Source of the DNA: Candidatus Omnitrophota bacterium | Lineage (GTDB): Bacteria; Omnitrophota; Gorgyraeia; Gorgyraeales; Gorgyraeaceae | Reading direction: 5' to 3' | NCBI GenBank assembly: GCA_003485765.1 | Contig: DNHS01000046.1 | Location: 7,043 to 20,443, forward strand | DNA length: 13,401 nucleotides | Shown here: positions 1 to 6,782 of the stretch, piece after piece | Numbering within the stretch: the stretch's first letter is position 1 | How the letters are laid out: every line of letters begins with the position of its first letter | Made by a program: the position numbers and the translations under genes | Notes under the pieces: generated by a model | What the model was told of the DNA's origin: nothing | Databases searched by the model: none | The model's input: the letters and a program-made list of their open reading frames with translations, nothing else

Positions 1-2
1 AG

Positions 3-68
3 GGTAATAACTATATAGGACGCGGACAACTAAAGAATATTGTAAATAAATTAATGAAAATTTTATAA
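3..68 (+). CDS. C-terminal end of an upstream gene (partial)
   Basis: This frame is open from the window edge and reads about 21 codons before a TAA at 66-68. The other two forward frames stop within the first 18 bases, so this is the only frame that can hold the end of an upstream gene. The encoded tail is basic and helical in look (it contains YIGRGQLKNIV and ends KLMKIL). It is too short to assign a family. All other genes in the window run in the same direction with little spacing, which favours a real gene ending here. A chance open frame of this length cannot be excluded. Confidence 0.4.
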   Translation, partial: GNNYIGRGQLKNIVNKLMKIL

Positions 69-76
69 GAGGGACA

Positions 77-106
77 TTGACGTGTTTTTAAGTCAGAGAT
101 TATGAA
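77..106 (+). promoter_or_regulatory. Candidate sigma70-type promoter for the radical SAM gene at 160
   Basis: TTGACG at 77-82 matches the -35 consensus at 5 of 6 positions. TATGAA at 101-106 matches the -10 consensus at 4 of 6, with an 18 bp spacer. It lies just after the probable stop of the upstream gene. It would give a leader of roughly 45-50 bases before the ATG at 160. It is the best -35/-10 pair I saw in a non-coding stretch of this window. The AT-rich context makes chance matches possible, and no operator or terminator was seen beside it. Confidence 0.4.
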
Positions 107-146
107 ATCTAAAATAAATACTGAATTTCAGCGTACGGTTTAAGGT

Positions 147-155
147 GGGAGGTGG
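147..155 (+). promoter_or_regulatory. Strong Shine-Dalgarno that fixes the start at 160
   Basis: GGGAGGTGG contains the full GGAGG core at 148-152, seven bases before the ATG at 160. The in-frame GTG at 145 lies immediately before and partly inside this site, so it cannot use it. This decides for the ATG at 160 over the longer GTG version. Confidence 0.8.
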
Positions 156-159
156 AAAC

Positions 160-1641
160 ATGATTGAAGAAAGGAATAATTCTAAACGCGCTGCTACTCC
201 GTCCTACAATAAGAATCAAGTTATTATTATTAATCCTTTGCCTTTACTTTCGCAGATGCGGAATAGCGCGCTGTTTCTTCCGCTGGGCGCTCTTTATATC
301 GCCGATGCCCTGCTCGATGCCGGATACAATGTTTCGATTATTAATACCGATAATGAAAAAGCGCTAGCTGAGATTAAAAAAATAATCTCAAAGAATTTGT
401 TGTGTTTTTGCATATCTACTATGTCAGGTACGCAACTAATAAATGCGGTGGTGATTGCAAAAGCATTGAAAACAAAATATATCGGCGTTCCTTTGATCTG
501 GGGTGGACCTCACATAACCGCGTTACCGAGACAAACATTAGAGAGTAATCTGGTTGATTATATATGCTGGGGAGAAGGGGAAGAAACAATTTCTCCTTTA
601 CTGGATTCAATTAAGAGCAATAACAACGCTTCTCTGTTTAATATGCCAGGCATAGGTTTTAAGAATAAAAAGAGTATTATAGTCGGTAAAAACGCTGGTT
701 ATTCTTACTTGCTTAAAATTTTTCACTTGCCGTATCATTTGTTGGATATGAGTAAATATTCCAGACAGCTTGCGATCGGTGCAGAAAAGGAATTTCCTAT
801 ATTAACATCAAGAGGTTGCCCATTTAGATGCAAATTTTGTAGTAATTCAAGTGTTCTATGGCCTAATACGAAAATTAGGTTTCACACGATAGATAACATT
901 GTTAATGATATAAAAACTCTCGTTAGAGAATACGGCGCGGATATGATTACATTTGCTGATGATGGTTTTTTATACAGTGAGAAAAGACTCATTAACATTT
1001 TATCAGCGGTCAGAGAAGAAGGCATTGTTGTAAAATATAGATTCGCTGCTAGAGCTGATCTACTGCTTAAATTAAAAGAAGAAACCTTTTCTTTTATGAA
1101 GGAGCATGGCGTAGTCGCCATCGGCTTCGCTCCTGAATCTGGTTCGCAGAAAATCCTTGATTATTTAGGCAAGAATATAACCATAGAGCAGATTTATCGC
1201 ATTGATAGAGTATTGTCAAGATATAAGTTTTATAAAAATTACAATTTTATGGTTTGCTCGCCACGTGAAACTATGGAAGATTTAAAATTAACCCTCAGGA
1301 TGATACTGGATCTTGCGCGTACGTCTATGTATTCACCTTATCCTTTTGGTACATTATTTAAATATATTCCTTTACCAGGAACTGAACTTTACGAAGATGC
1401 AATTAAATTTGGTTTTAAGCCTCCGCAAACACTTAATCAATGGGGAGAATTTGATCATCGTGATATTTTTGATTCAATAGATCGTGTGCGACCCTGGGCT
1501 AGAAAGAAAAATCTTGTATATATGCAAAAAGCTATAGAATTAGTGGAGAGGTTAAATTTCCAGATGATTGGTGAAGGATATGATAAAAGGGTTGTTAGTG
1601 AAATATTCAAAGAAATGGATAATTTAATAGAGCGCGGGTAA
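160..1641 (+). CDS. B12-binding-domain radical SAM protein (first of three)
   Basis: A 493-residue protein of the cobalamin-binding radical SAM class. The N-terminal part (about residues 15-150) looks like a B12-binding Rossmann domain: PLGALYIADALLDAGY near 40-55, WGGPH near 114-118 and GEGEE at 138-142. The base-off histidine motif DxHxxG is absent, as in many members of this class. The radical SAM domain follows, with the [4Fe-4S] cysteines C220, C224 and C227 in SRGCPFRCKFC. Later come FADDGF and a variant FAPESGS (commonly GIESGS). SPRET stands where GFPGET is usual. Family members do methylations, cyclisations or rearrangements on unactivated carbons; the substrate here is not readable. 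The ATG at 160 is chosen because of the strong ribosome site before it. By eye the gene is AT-richer than the one at 3210-5117. It is probably part of the glycan cluster that follows, but a 231-base gap with a gene remnant separates them. Confidence 0.88.
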   Translation: MIEERNNSKRAATPSYNKNQVIIINPLPLLSQMRNSALFLPLGALYIADALLDAGYNVSIINTDNEKALAEIKKIISKNLLCFCISTMSGTQLINAVVIAKALKTKYIGVPLIWGGPHITALPRQTLESNLVDYICWGEGEETISPLLDSIKSNNNASLFNMPGIGFKNKKSIIVGKNAGYSYLLKIFHLPYHLLDMSKYSRQLAIGAEKEFPILTSRGCPFRCKFCSNSSVLWPNTKIRFHTIDNIVNDIKTLVREYGADMITFADDGFLYSEKRLINILSAVREEGIVVKYRFAARADLLLKLKEETFSFMKEHGVVAIGFAPESGSQKILDYLGKNITIEQIYRIDRVLSRYKFYKNYNFMVCSPRETMEDLKLTLRMILDLARTSMYSPYPFGTLFKYIPLPGTELYEDAIKFGFKPPQTLNQWGEFDHRDIFDSIDRVRPWARKKNLVYMQKAIELVERLNFQMIGEGYDKRVVSEIFKEMDNLIERG

Positions 1642-1727
1642 AGGTCAGTTTGCTTTAGTTTATGCGGTATTAATGGCGCTAAGGACCATTTGATTTTTGT
1701 CTGTGGCATTGCTAAATATAGTAAAAA

Positions 1728-1858
1728 ATGAAAGTTTCTATTGCAACTGCTGTTAAAAATGGAGAAAAATTTGTAAGTAGGTCATTAGAAGTTGCCTTGA
1801 GCAGAGTATCTTTAAGTATGACTATATCATAAAGGATGTATGGACTCGGAGGAATTGA
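1728..1858 (+). pseudogene. Decayed N-terminal remnant of a family 2 glycosyltransferase
   Basis: The ATG at 1728 begins MKVSIATAVKNGEKFVSRS, the classic opening of GT-A family 2 glycosyltransferases (usually M-K-[IV]-S-I-x-T with NxExx followed by SVLSQ). The frame ends at a TAA at 1830-1832 after 34 codons. The conserved continuation then appears in another frame from 1811: FKYDYIIKD, matching the usual Y-x-x-[YI]-E-[YF]-I-[IV]-[KI]-D-G-x-S-T-D. There the DGxSTD motif is broken (KDVWTRRN) and the frame stops at a TGA at 1856-1858. Nothing of the rest of the domain (about 200 more residues) remains. So this is a truncated, frameshifted relic whose missing body was probably lost when the downstream genes were joined here. 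No good ribosome site precedes it. A functional small peptide is much less likely. Confidence 0.7.
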
Positions 1859-1872
1859 GTAGCTTAGTTAAT

Positions 1873-2670
1873 ATGAAAATTGGAATTATTGTTCAGGCTA
1901 GGATGATTTCCGTGCGTTTACCGGGTAAAGTTATGTATGAATTAGCCGGATTGCCAATTTTGGATATTATCATTGAGCGGTTAAAGCGGGCGCGAAGTTC
2001 TGATATAATCATTTTAGCTACCGGAGATAAACAGGAAAATAAACCAATTTTGGATACTGCAAAACGTTTTGGGATTGGTTCTTTTGAGGGGTCAGAGAGT
2101 GATGTTTTATTGCGTTTCGCTAATGCTGCTAAGGAGTTTGGCTTGGATGCTATAGTTCGGGTTACAGCGGATTGCCCATTGGTTGATCCGGAGATTGTTG
2201 ACCAGATGGTAGAAATTTTTATTTCCGGAAAATATGATTATGTTACTAATGTTAAGCCACCGACTTGGCCTGACGGCCTGGATATTTCTGTATTTACTAG
2301 AGAGATTTTGGAACGGGCTAATCGCGAGGCTTTATTGTTTTCCGAAAGGCAGCATGTGGTGATATGGATGTGGAAAAAGATTTTTGATAATCCAACCTCA
2401 GAGTTTTCCGGAATTAACGTTCCGGCTTCGAGTAATTTATCTTTTCATCGTTGGGTGATTGACGAAATGGATGATTATATATTTTTTCAACGATTGGTAG
2501 AATTTTTGGGGCGTGATAAGATAATTACTGCTGGTTGGCAGGATATTTTGTGCATTATCAATAAGCATCCGGATATTTGTTTGATTAATCAAAGGATTAT
2601 TCGTGATGCTGGCTTAGCACAAGATCTTTTAAAAGACGGTAAATCAGAAGAAAGAGAGGGAATGGCGTGA
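1873..2670 (+). CDS. SpsF/NeuA-like cytidylyltransferase for a surface sugar
   Basis: A protein of about 265 residues in the SpsF (spore coat polysaccharide) branch of the CMP-KDO/CMP-sialate cytidylyltransferase family, a cytosolic enzyme that activates a sugar with CTP. The nucleotide-binding start reads IIVQARM (5-11) and RLPGK (15-19). The usual Gly-Ser-Thr between them is replaced by Ile-Ser-Val. DCPLVDP at 100-106 and PDGLD at 133-137 are typical, the acidic residues being the expected metal and sugar ligands. The start at 1873 is chosen because family members begin at this MKI. The in-frame ATG at 1840 would add 11 residues; it has AAAGGA close upstream, whereas the GGAGG at 1848-1852 lies about 20 bases before 1873, so the start is not certain. 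The stop overlaps the next GTG by four bases, so the two are translationally coupled. Members also occur fused to or beside sialic-acid-like pathway genes. Substrate unknown. Confidence 0.82.
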   Translation: MKIGIIVQARMISVRLPGKVMYELAGLPILDIIIERLKRARSSDIIILATGDKQENKPILDTAKRFGIGSFEGSESDVLLRFANAAKEFGLDAIVRVTADCPLVDPEIVDQMVEIFISGKYDYVTNVKPPTWPDGLDISVFTREILERANREALLFSERQHVVIWMWKKIFDNPTSEFSGINVPASSNLSFHRWVIDEMDDYIFFQRLVEFLGRDKIITAGWQDILCIINKHPDICLINQRIIRDAGLAQDLLKDGKSEEREGMA

Positions 2671-3209
2671 AGGTGGTTTTGATAAAAGGGAAACTAGTTG
2701 ATCTGTGTGTATTAGACCCTCAGGATGATTTAACTGCTTATGAGCGTTGGGTTAACAATGAGGAGACTACTCAATATATGGCTATTGGCCGGTACCCTCT
2801 TACTGCTAGAATGCTAGTAGATTATATTAAAAAGTATAATTCTTCAAATGATTTTCTTCTGGGTATATTTTTAAAAATAGATGGCCGGCATATTGGCAAT
2901 ATTACATTGCATTATATTGATACACAGAACAAGAGCGCTGAGATTGGCATTTTAATTGGTGAGAAAGACTGCCGTGGGCGTGGTTACGGCCACGAAGCTG
3001 TGGCGATACTGGCTGCGCACGCATTCAGGAAATTGGGAATACATAAGCTTACGACCGGCATGGTTGATGGTAACATTGCTTCTCAACGGATGTTTGAGAA
3101 AGTGGGTTTTAAGCAAGAAGGCCGGTTGCGGGAAAGTTTTTTTTTAAACGGGCACTATTATGATAGTTTAAGATACGGTTTACTATTCAGCGAATTAAAG
3201 GAGGGATAG
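2667..3209 (+). CDS. GNAT acetyltransferase, RimJ/RimL type
   Basis: A 180-residue single-domain GNAT N-acyltransferase, the normal size for the Acetyltransf_3 (RimJ/RimL) group. The acetyl-CoA pyrophosphate loop is visible as CRGRGYG at 102-108. It is followed by the helix HEAVAILAAHAF and the late strand-helix signature N-x-A-S-Q-R-M-F-E-K-V-G-F, then RLRESFFLNGHYYDS. Some relatives in glycan clusters (the PseH type) acetylate an amino group on a nucleotide sugar. Next to a cytidylyltransferase that role is a fair inference, but ribosomal-protein or antibiotic acetylation cannot be excluded from sequence. The GTG start overlaps the previous stop (GTGA) and has GAGAGGG about six bases before it. 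A run of nine T near 3137-3145 lies inside the gene and is a possible slippage site, but the frame is intact through it. Confidence 0.85.
   Translation: MKVVLIKGKLVDLCVLDPQDDLTAYERWVNNEETTQYMAIGRYPLTARMLVDYIKKYNSSNDFLLGIFLKIDGRHIGNITLHYIDTQNKSAEIGILIGEKDCRGRGYGHEAVAILAAHAFRKLGIHKLTTGMVDGNIASQRMFEKVGFKQEGRLRESFFLNGHYYDSLRYGLLFSELKEG
3197..3205 (+). promoter_or_regulatory. Shine-Dalgarno for the asparagine-synthetase-like gene
   Basis: AAAGGAGGG sits inside the last codons of the GNAT gene, four bases before the ATG at 3210. That ATG directly follows the GNAT stop codon with no gap. This arrangement supports coupled translation of the two proteins and fixes the downstream start. Confidence 0.75.
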
Positions 3210-5117
3210 ATGCTAATTACGGTTAATTTAACAAAGAACGAAGGTGCCCCGCTTGGAAAGCGCAGTATTGAAATGGCTGGAGATTTATCTGCGGCGGACG
3301 TCAGTATACCCTTAGCCAATGGTTCTAAAATCTATATTTTTGGCAGCATATTTTATTGGCGCAGCGGCAGCGGTATTAAAAAGCATATCTCCTCGATTTT
3401 TTTGAGGAAAATTTTCTCATCTTATTCATTGGAGGAAGTAATATCCCGCATGGAGGGGCAATATGTTGGGATATATCTTTCTTCAGCGAATAGCAGAGTG
3501 CAGTTTTTCTCTGACCGTTACGCGCGAATGGATTGTTTTTATGCCTTCGAGGGAAGTAAATTTTATTTAAGTTCTGATATAGAAGAGATATTTCGTTATA
3601 TTAGGCCGGAATATGATCAACGCATGCTTTCTCATCTATTCTTAGTGTATGGCTGGTATGCTCCTAAAGGACTTACGATCTACAAGAACGTCAGTCGTCT
3701 TAAGGTTGGGGAGATCTTAACTGTTGGTAAGGATGGGCTTTTGTCACGGATTATACCGTTTAAACCTTTATCTATAGAGGATCGCGGCCATGCCCAGCTT
3801 GAGGAATATTACAAATGTTTGCAGGATTCGATTGAGACTCGGGTGGGTTCCGATACAAACAAGATTTGGGTCTCTAGCTCCAGCGGGTGGGATTCTTCGC
3901 TTATTCTCGGTATGCTGGTGGATATGTATGGCGCTAAGCGTGTGCGGATGATGTCCGGTAGTATGCATTACTCGAAACAGTCGGGGCTTATAAATAAGTT
4001 TGAGATTGATAAGATTAATATGATCGGTAAGTTTTACGGAATCAAGCCGGAGTTTATCGGGCTCGATTTTATCAGTAAGAATTTCGCGCGGGACTGGAAA
4101 CGAATCGTGTCGTTCTTAAAGTCTAGGCATATGTATACATTGACAGGGTATAGTTTTACCAGAATTGCCGGCGCGATTGCGAATTTGTCTGGCCCTGGGC
4201 AGATTGTTTTTAATGGTGAAACCTCGGATTCGTTTCATAATTTTGGATTTTCGCAGTTCGTTGCTTTTTTTCATACTTGTAAATCTTTTACGGAATACGG
4301 GGACAAGATGAATTGTTACCTCTATGGGCCGTCTTTTCTGAAGAAGGTTTTTGACGGGACATACCAGAATGACAGGGTTTTTCAAATATTCCAGAGAATG
4401 TCGGGTAATGTTGTTTTTGATTCACGCTGGAAAGACCGTTTGTCGATGCTGGAGAGTTATCTTTTGCCGCTTTTTTACGGCGGACCGCGTTTACCGTTTG
4501 CCCGGACAATGGATAACCCTGTTCTTACGCCGATTGCCAGAAAGCGAGTTCGGGCTTTTCCGTTGCGAGAATATATGCCAGAAGTTCTTAAGAGTGTTAA
4601 TGAGAAGAATATTTATGCTTGGATTATTCATCTTTATCACAGTTTTCATTCTCAAGGGTCTACGGTTAACATTTTAAAACATGGAATGGAACATAGCGGC
4701 CACCAGTGGCGTTATCCATTTAACGATCTTCGCTTGGTCGAAGTTTTATCTCGGGCTCCGGAGTCATGGGGCCGTGGGCTGGATTTTAATCATACGAAAT
4801 ATCCGATTAAATGGGTCGCGCAAAACAAGATCAAGTTTCCTTATGAATTATTGCAAGAAGGCCCGCATGCTTATCTTTATGACGTCATTGAAGGGTTTTC
4901 TCTTTTGGCGGAGATAGTTTATCGTTCGGGCGCCACGGCGTATTTTAAGGAGGTATTACGGGAGCGGCCCTATAAGGCGATTCTGGATCCTGGGTATTTT
5001 GACCTCGTTTATATGAATCGACTGATCGAAGATTATCTTTCCGGAAAAGAGGTTCACGGGATTGATTTTACTAATCTTGTTTCGTTGATTACCTTTTCCA
5101 TTACCGGGTGGTATTGA
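3210..5117 (+). CDS. Asparagine-synthetase-like protein with degenerate glutaminase half
   Basis: A 635-residue protein with the two-part architecture of AsnB. The N-terminal half (about 1-190) keeps the fold signals of a class II glutamine amidotransferase: MEGQYVGIY near 81-89, SDRYARMD near 101-108 and FYLSSDIEEIF. It lacks the cysteine that must follow the initiator Met (the protein starts MLITV), so it should not release ammonia from glutamine. The synthetase half has an ATP-pyrophosphatase loop SSGWDSS at 224-230, where the common form is SGGxDSS, so one glycine is replaced by Ser225. A PFLD-like element, RYPFND, lies at 501-506 and is followed by LRLVEVL. Such enzymes adenylate a carboxylate and then form an amide, lactam or similar bond. 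In this cluster the acceptor could be a sugar acid, with free ammonia or an amine as partner. It is not an ordinary asparagine synthetase. The exact reaction is unknown. Confidence 0.8.
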   Translation: MLITVNLTKNEGAPLGKRSIEMAGDLSAADVSIPLANGSKIYIFGSIFYWRSGSGIKKHISSIFLRKIFSSYSLEEVISRMEGQYVGIYLSSANSRVQFFSDRYARMDCFYAFEGSKFYLSSDIEEIFRYIRPEYDQRMLSHLFLVYGWYAPKGLTIYKNVSRLKVGEILTVGKDGLLSRIIPFKPLSIEDRGHAQLEEYYKCLQDSIETRVGSDTNKIWVSSSSGWDSSLILGMLVDMYGAKRVRMMSGSMHYSKQSGLINKFEIDKINMIGKFYGIKPEFIGLDFISKNFARDWKRIVSFLKSRHMYTLTGYSFTRIAGAIANLSGPGQIVFNGETSDSFHNFGFSQFVAFFHTCKSFTEYGDKMNCYLYGPSFLKKVFDGTYQNDRVFQIFQRMSGNVVFDSRWKDRLSMLESYLLPLFYGGPRLPFARTMDNPVLTPIARKRVRAFPLREYMPEVLKSVNEKNIYAWIIHLYHSFHSQGSTVNILKHGMEHSGHQWRYPFNDLRLVEVLSRAPESWGRGLDFNHTKYPIKWVAQNKIKFPYELLQEGPHAYLYDVIEGFSLLAEIVYRSGATAYFKEVLRERPYKAILDPGYFDLVYMNRLIEDYLSGKEVHGIDFTNLVSLITFSITGWY

Positions 5118-5159
5118 AGCAGGCTGGATAACAGAATGTTAAATTGATTTTAGGAAAGT

Positions 5160-6695
5160 ATGAATAATTTACGCGTATTATTGTTAAGTCCGCCTACGGC
5201 AGCGCCTTCTACGGAACCTTTGTTAAATCTTGGTTATCTGGCCGCGGTGCTTCGCGGGCGCGGCCACGATGTGCGCATCGTAGATGGTACTGCGCCATAT
5301 GCACGTAAGCCGCAGGAAGAGATCAAAAAGATTATTAGGGAATATCGGCCGCATTTTATTGGAATCACGCTTACGATTACTTATGTGCCGGTTTCTTACG
5401 AGTTCATTAACGGCTTACGTGGTTTACATATTCCGATTGTCTTGGGGGGGCCTCATCCTAATGCTTGTCCGCAGGAGGCGCTTAATAATGGCGGGGATAT
5501 TGTGTGTATAGGTGAAGGAGAGGAGACGATTGTCGAGCTGGCGGAGCATTTTCAGGGATTTAGGGAGCTGAATACCATTAACGGGATATGTTTTAAGGAT
5601 GAGCAGGGTAAGGCCGTATTCACTCCGGCAAGGCCGTTGATCAAAGATTTGGATGTTTTGCCATTTCCGGATTTTAAGGATTTCCCGATCCGCGACTATT
5701 CCGGTAGTGATGACTCGATGTCGAATCCGATATTCTGGAGTGTTTTTTCAAGCCGCGGTTGTCCATTTGACTGTACTTTCTGTTCAAGCCATAATGTGTT
5801 CGGACGGACGATGCGCTTAAGGAGCGCGCAGAATGTGTTCACTGAGATTAAAGACTTGGTGAATAAATATAAGATTCAATCAGCGGCTTTTCAGGATGAC
5901 GAGATTCTTTGTGATAAAGACCGGTTTTTTGCTTTTTGTAAATTGTTTATTGACTCGGGGTTAAAGCTGAAAATGTCTATTAGGACGCGTATAGATAGTA
6001 TTGATCCTAAGCTGTTGAGGCAAGCCAGGCAGGCTGGGATTACCCGGTTGAGCTTTGGCATTGAAAGTTGGAATGATGAAACCTTATTGAAGATCAACAA
6101 GAAATATGTTGTAGATACGATTCATAAGCACTTTCAGTATTTGTCCGATGCTCAGCCGATTTATATATCGTTTAATAATATTGTTGGTTTTCCGTGGGAA
6201 ACCAAGAAGCATTACAGAGATATTGTCCACGAATTGAAAAAGATACCAAAGAACATTAAGTTTTTTACGACTACAGCTACACCTATTCCTTTTCCTAAGA
6301 CTAAGCTTTACGAAAAATATTATAACGAATATGGCTTCGCAGATTGGTGGCTTGATCCGGCTAAGCATGCTACGGTGACGTATGCTCATAATACGCCCCC
6401 GTTTTTTATGCATTTCGCCGGCATGTTTTGCACGTTGTACATTAATGATCTTTACTGGAGTTATTCAAAAGAGCGCCAAGCCGATATTGATTGGTTCTCG
6501 TGGGTTGTTTTCGGTCTTTTTTTAAAGCGGCATCTTAGTGTTTTTGAGTATTTGATCGTGATGCCTTTGTGTCGGATATCGCATTGGTTATGGCGGAAAA
6601 ATAAGGATCTGGAATATAAGTTTTTTGCGCCCTTGGCAGGCTTTTCTTTTTTTAACGAGATAAAAGAAAGAGTGTCTTTTTCTAATAAGTATTAA
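5160..6695 (+). CDS. B12-binding-domain radical SAM protein (second of three)
   Basis: A 511-residue protein. The N-terminal B12-binding-like domain shows LNLGYLAAVLRGRGHDVRIVDG (about 22-43), LGGPHPNACP (about 96-105) and GEGEE at 118-122; no DxHxxG is present. The radical SAM core has C201, C205 and C208 in SSRGCPFDCTFC, then FQDDEI, SFGIESW and VGFPWET, all near consensus. After about residue 400 comes a tail rich in aromatic and hydrophobic residues (for example WFSWVVFGLFLKRHL and YLIVMPLCRISHW), which could lie on the membrane. That is common in relatives acting on lipids or lipid-linked substrates, so a lipid-linked glycan is a reasonable guess. The ATG at 5160 has TAGGAAAG just before it. 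The gap to the previous gene is 42 bases with no terminator seen, so co-transcription is likely. The reaction (methyl transfer, rearrangement or other) cannot be read. Confidence 0.88.
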   Translation: MNNLRVLLLSPPTAAPSTEPLLNLGYLAAVLRGRGHDVRIVDGTAPYARKPQEEIKKIIREYRPHFIGITLTITYVPVSYEFINGLRGLHIPIVLGGPHPNACPQEALNNGGDIVCIGEGEETIVELAEHFQGFRELNTINGICFKDEQGKAVFTPARPLIKDLDVLPFPDFKDFPIRDYSGSDDSMSNPIFWSVFSSRGCPFDCTFCSSHNVFGRTMRLRSAQNVFTEIKDLVNKYKIQSAAFQDDEILCDKDRFFAFCKLFIDSGLKLKMSIRTRIDSIDPKLLRQARQAGITRLSFGIESWNDETLLKINKKYVVDTIHKHFQYLSDAQPIYISFNNIVGFPWETKKHYRDIVHELKKIPKNIKFFTTTATPIPFPKTKLYEKYYNEYGFADWWLDPAKHATVTYAHNTPPFFMHFAGMFCTLYINDLYWSYSKERQADIDWFSWVVFGLFLKRHLSVFEYLIVMPLCRISHWLWRKNKDLEYKFFAPLAGFSFFNEIKERVSFSNKY

Positions 6696-6782
6696 AGTTG
6701 TTTGGAGAGCTATTGTTAGCCGCTGGATTTATAACACGGTGAGAGATAATATAATATTGGTTGTTTAAGAAAATCAATTGGC

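Noticed and set aside
145..159. GTG start at 145 that would lengthen the first radical SAM protein by MGGGN
   Set aside because: The GTG lies against the Shine-Dalgarno core at 148-152. The ATG at 160 is ideally spaced from it, and the extra Gly-rich residues are simply the ribosome site translated.
1642..1727. Terminator or small RNA after the first radical SAM gene
   Set aside because: I found no convincing GC-rich hairpin followed by a T-run; the stretch shows nothing else I can support.
3137..3145. Run of nine T in the GNAT gene as a programmed frameshift site
   Set aside because: The reading frame is intact through it and gives a normal-length GNAT; nothing suggests a second product.
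4116..4677. Overlapping long open frames on both strands inside the AsnB-like gene
   Set aside because: They are shadows of the true gene: low-complexity basic proteins, no ribosome sites, no recognisable domains.
6727..6755. Possible promoter with TATAAT at 6750-6755 before the 704-residue gene
   Set aside because: The -10 hexamer is perfect, but no acceptable -35 lies 16-18 bases upstream (ATTTAT at 6727) and there is no extended -10 TG. It could be chance in AT-rich DNA.
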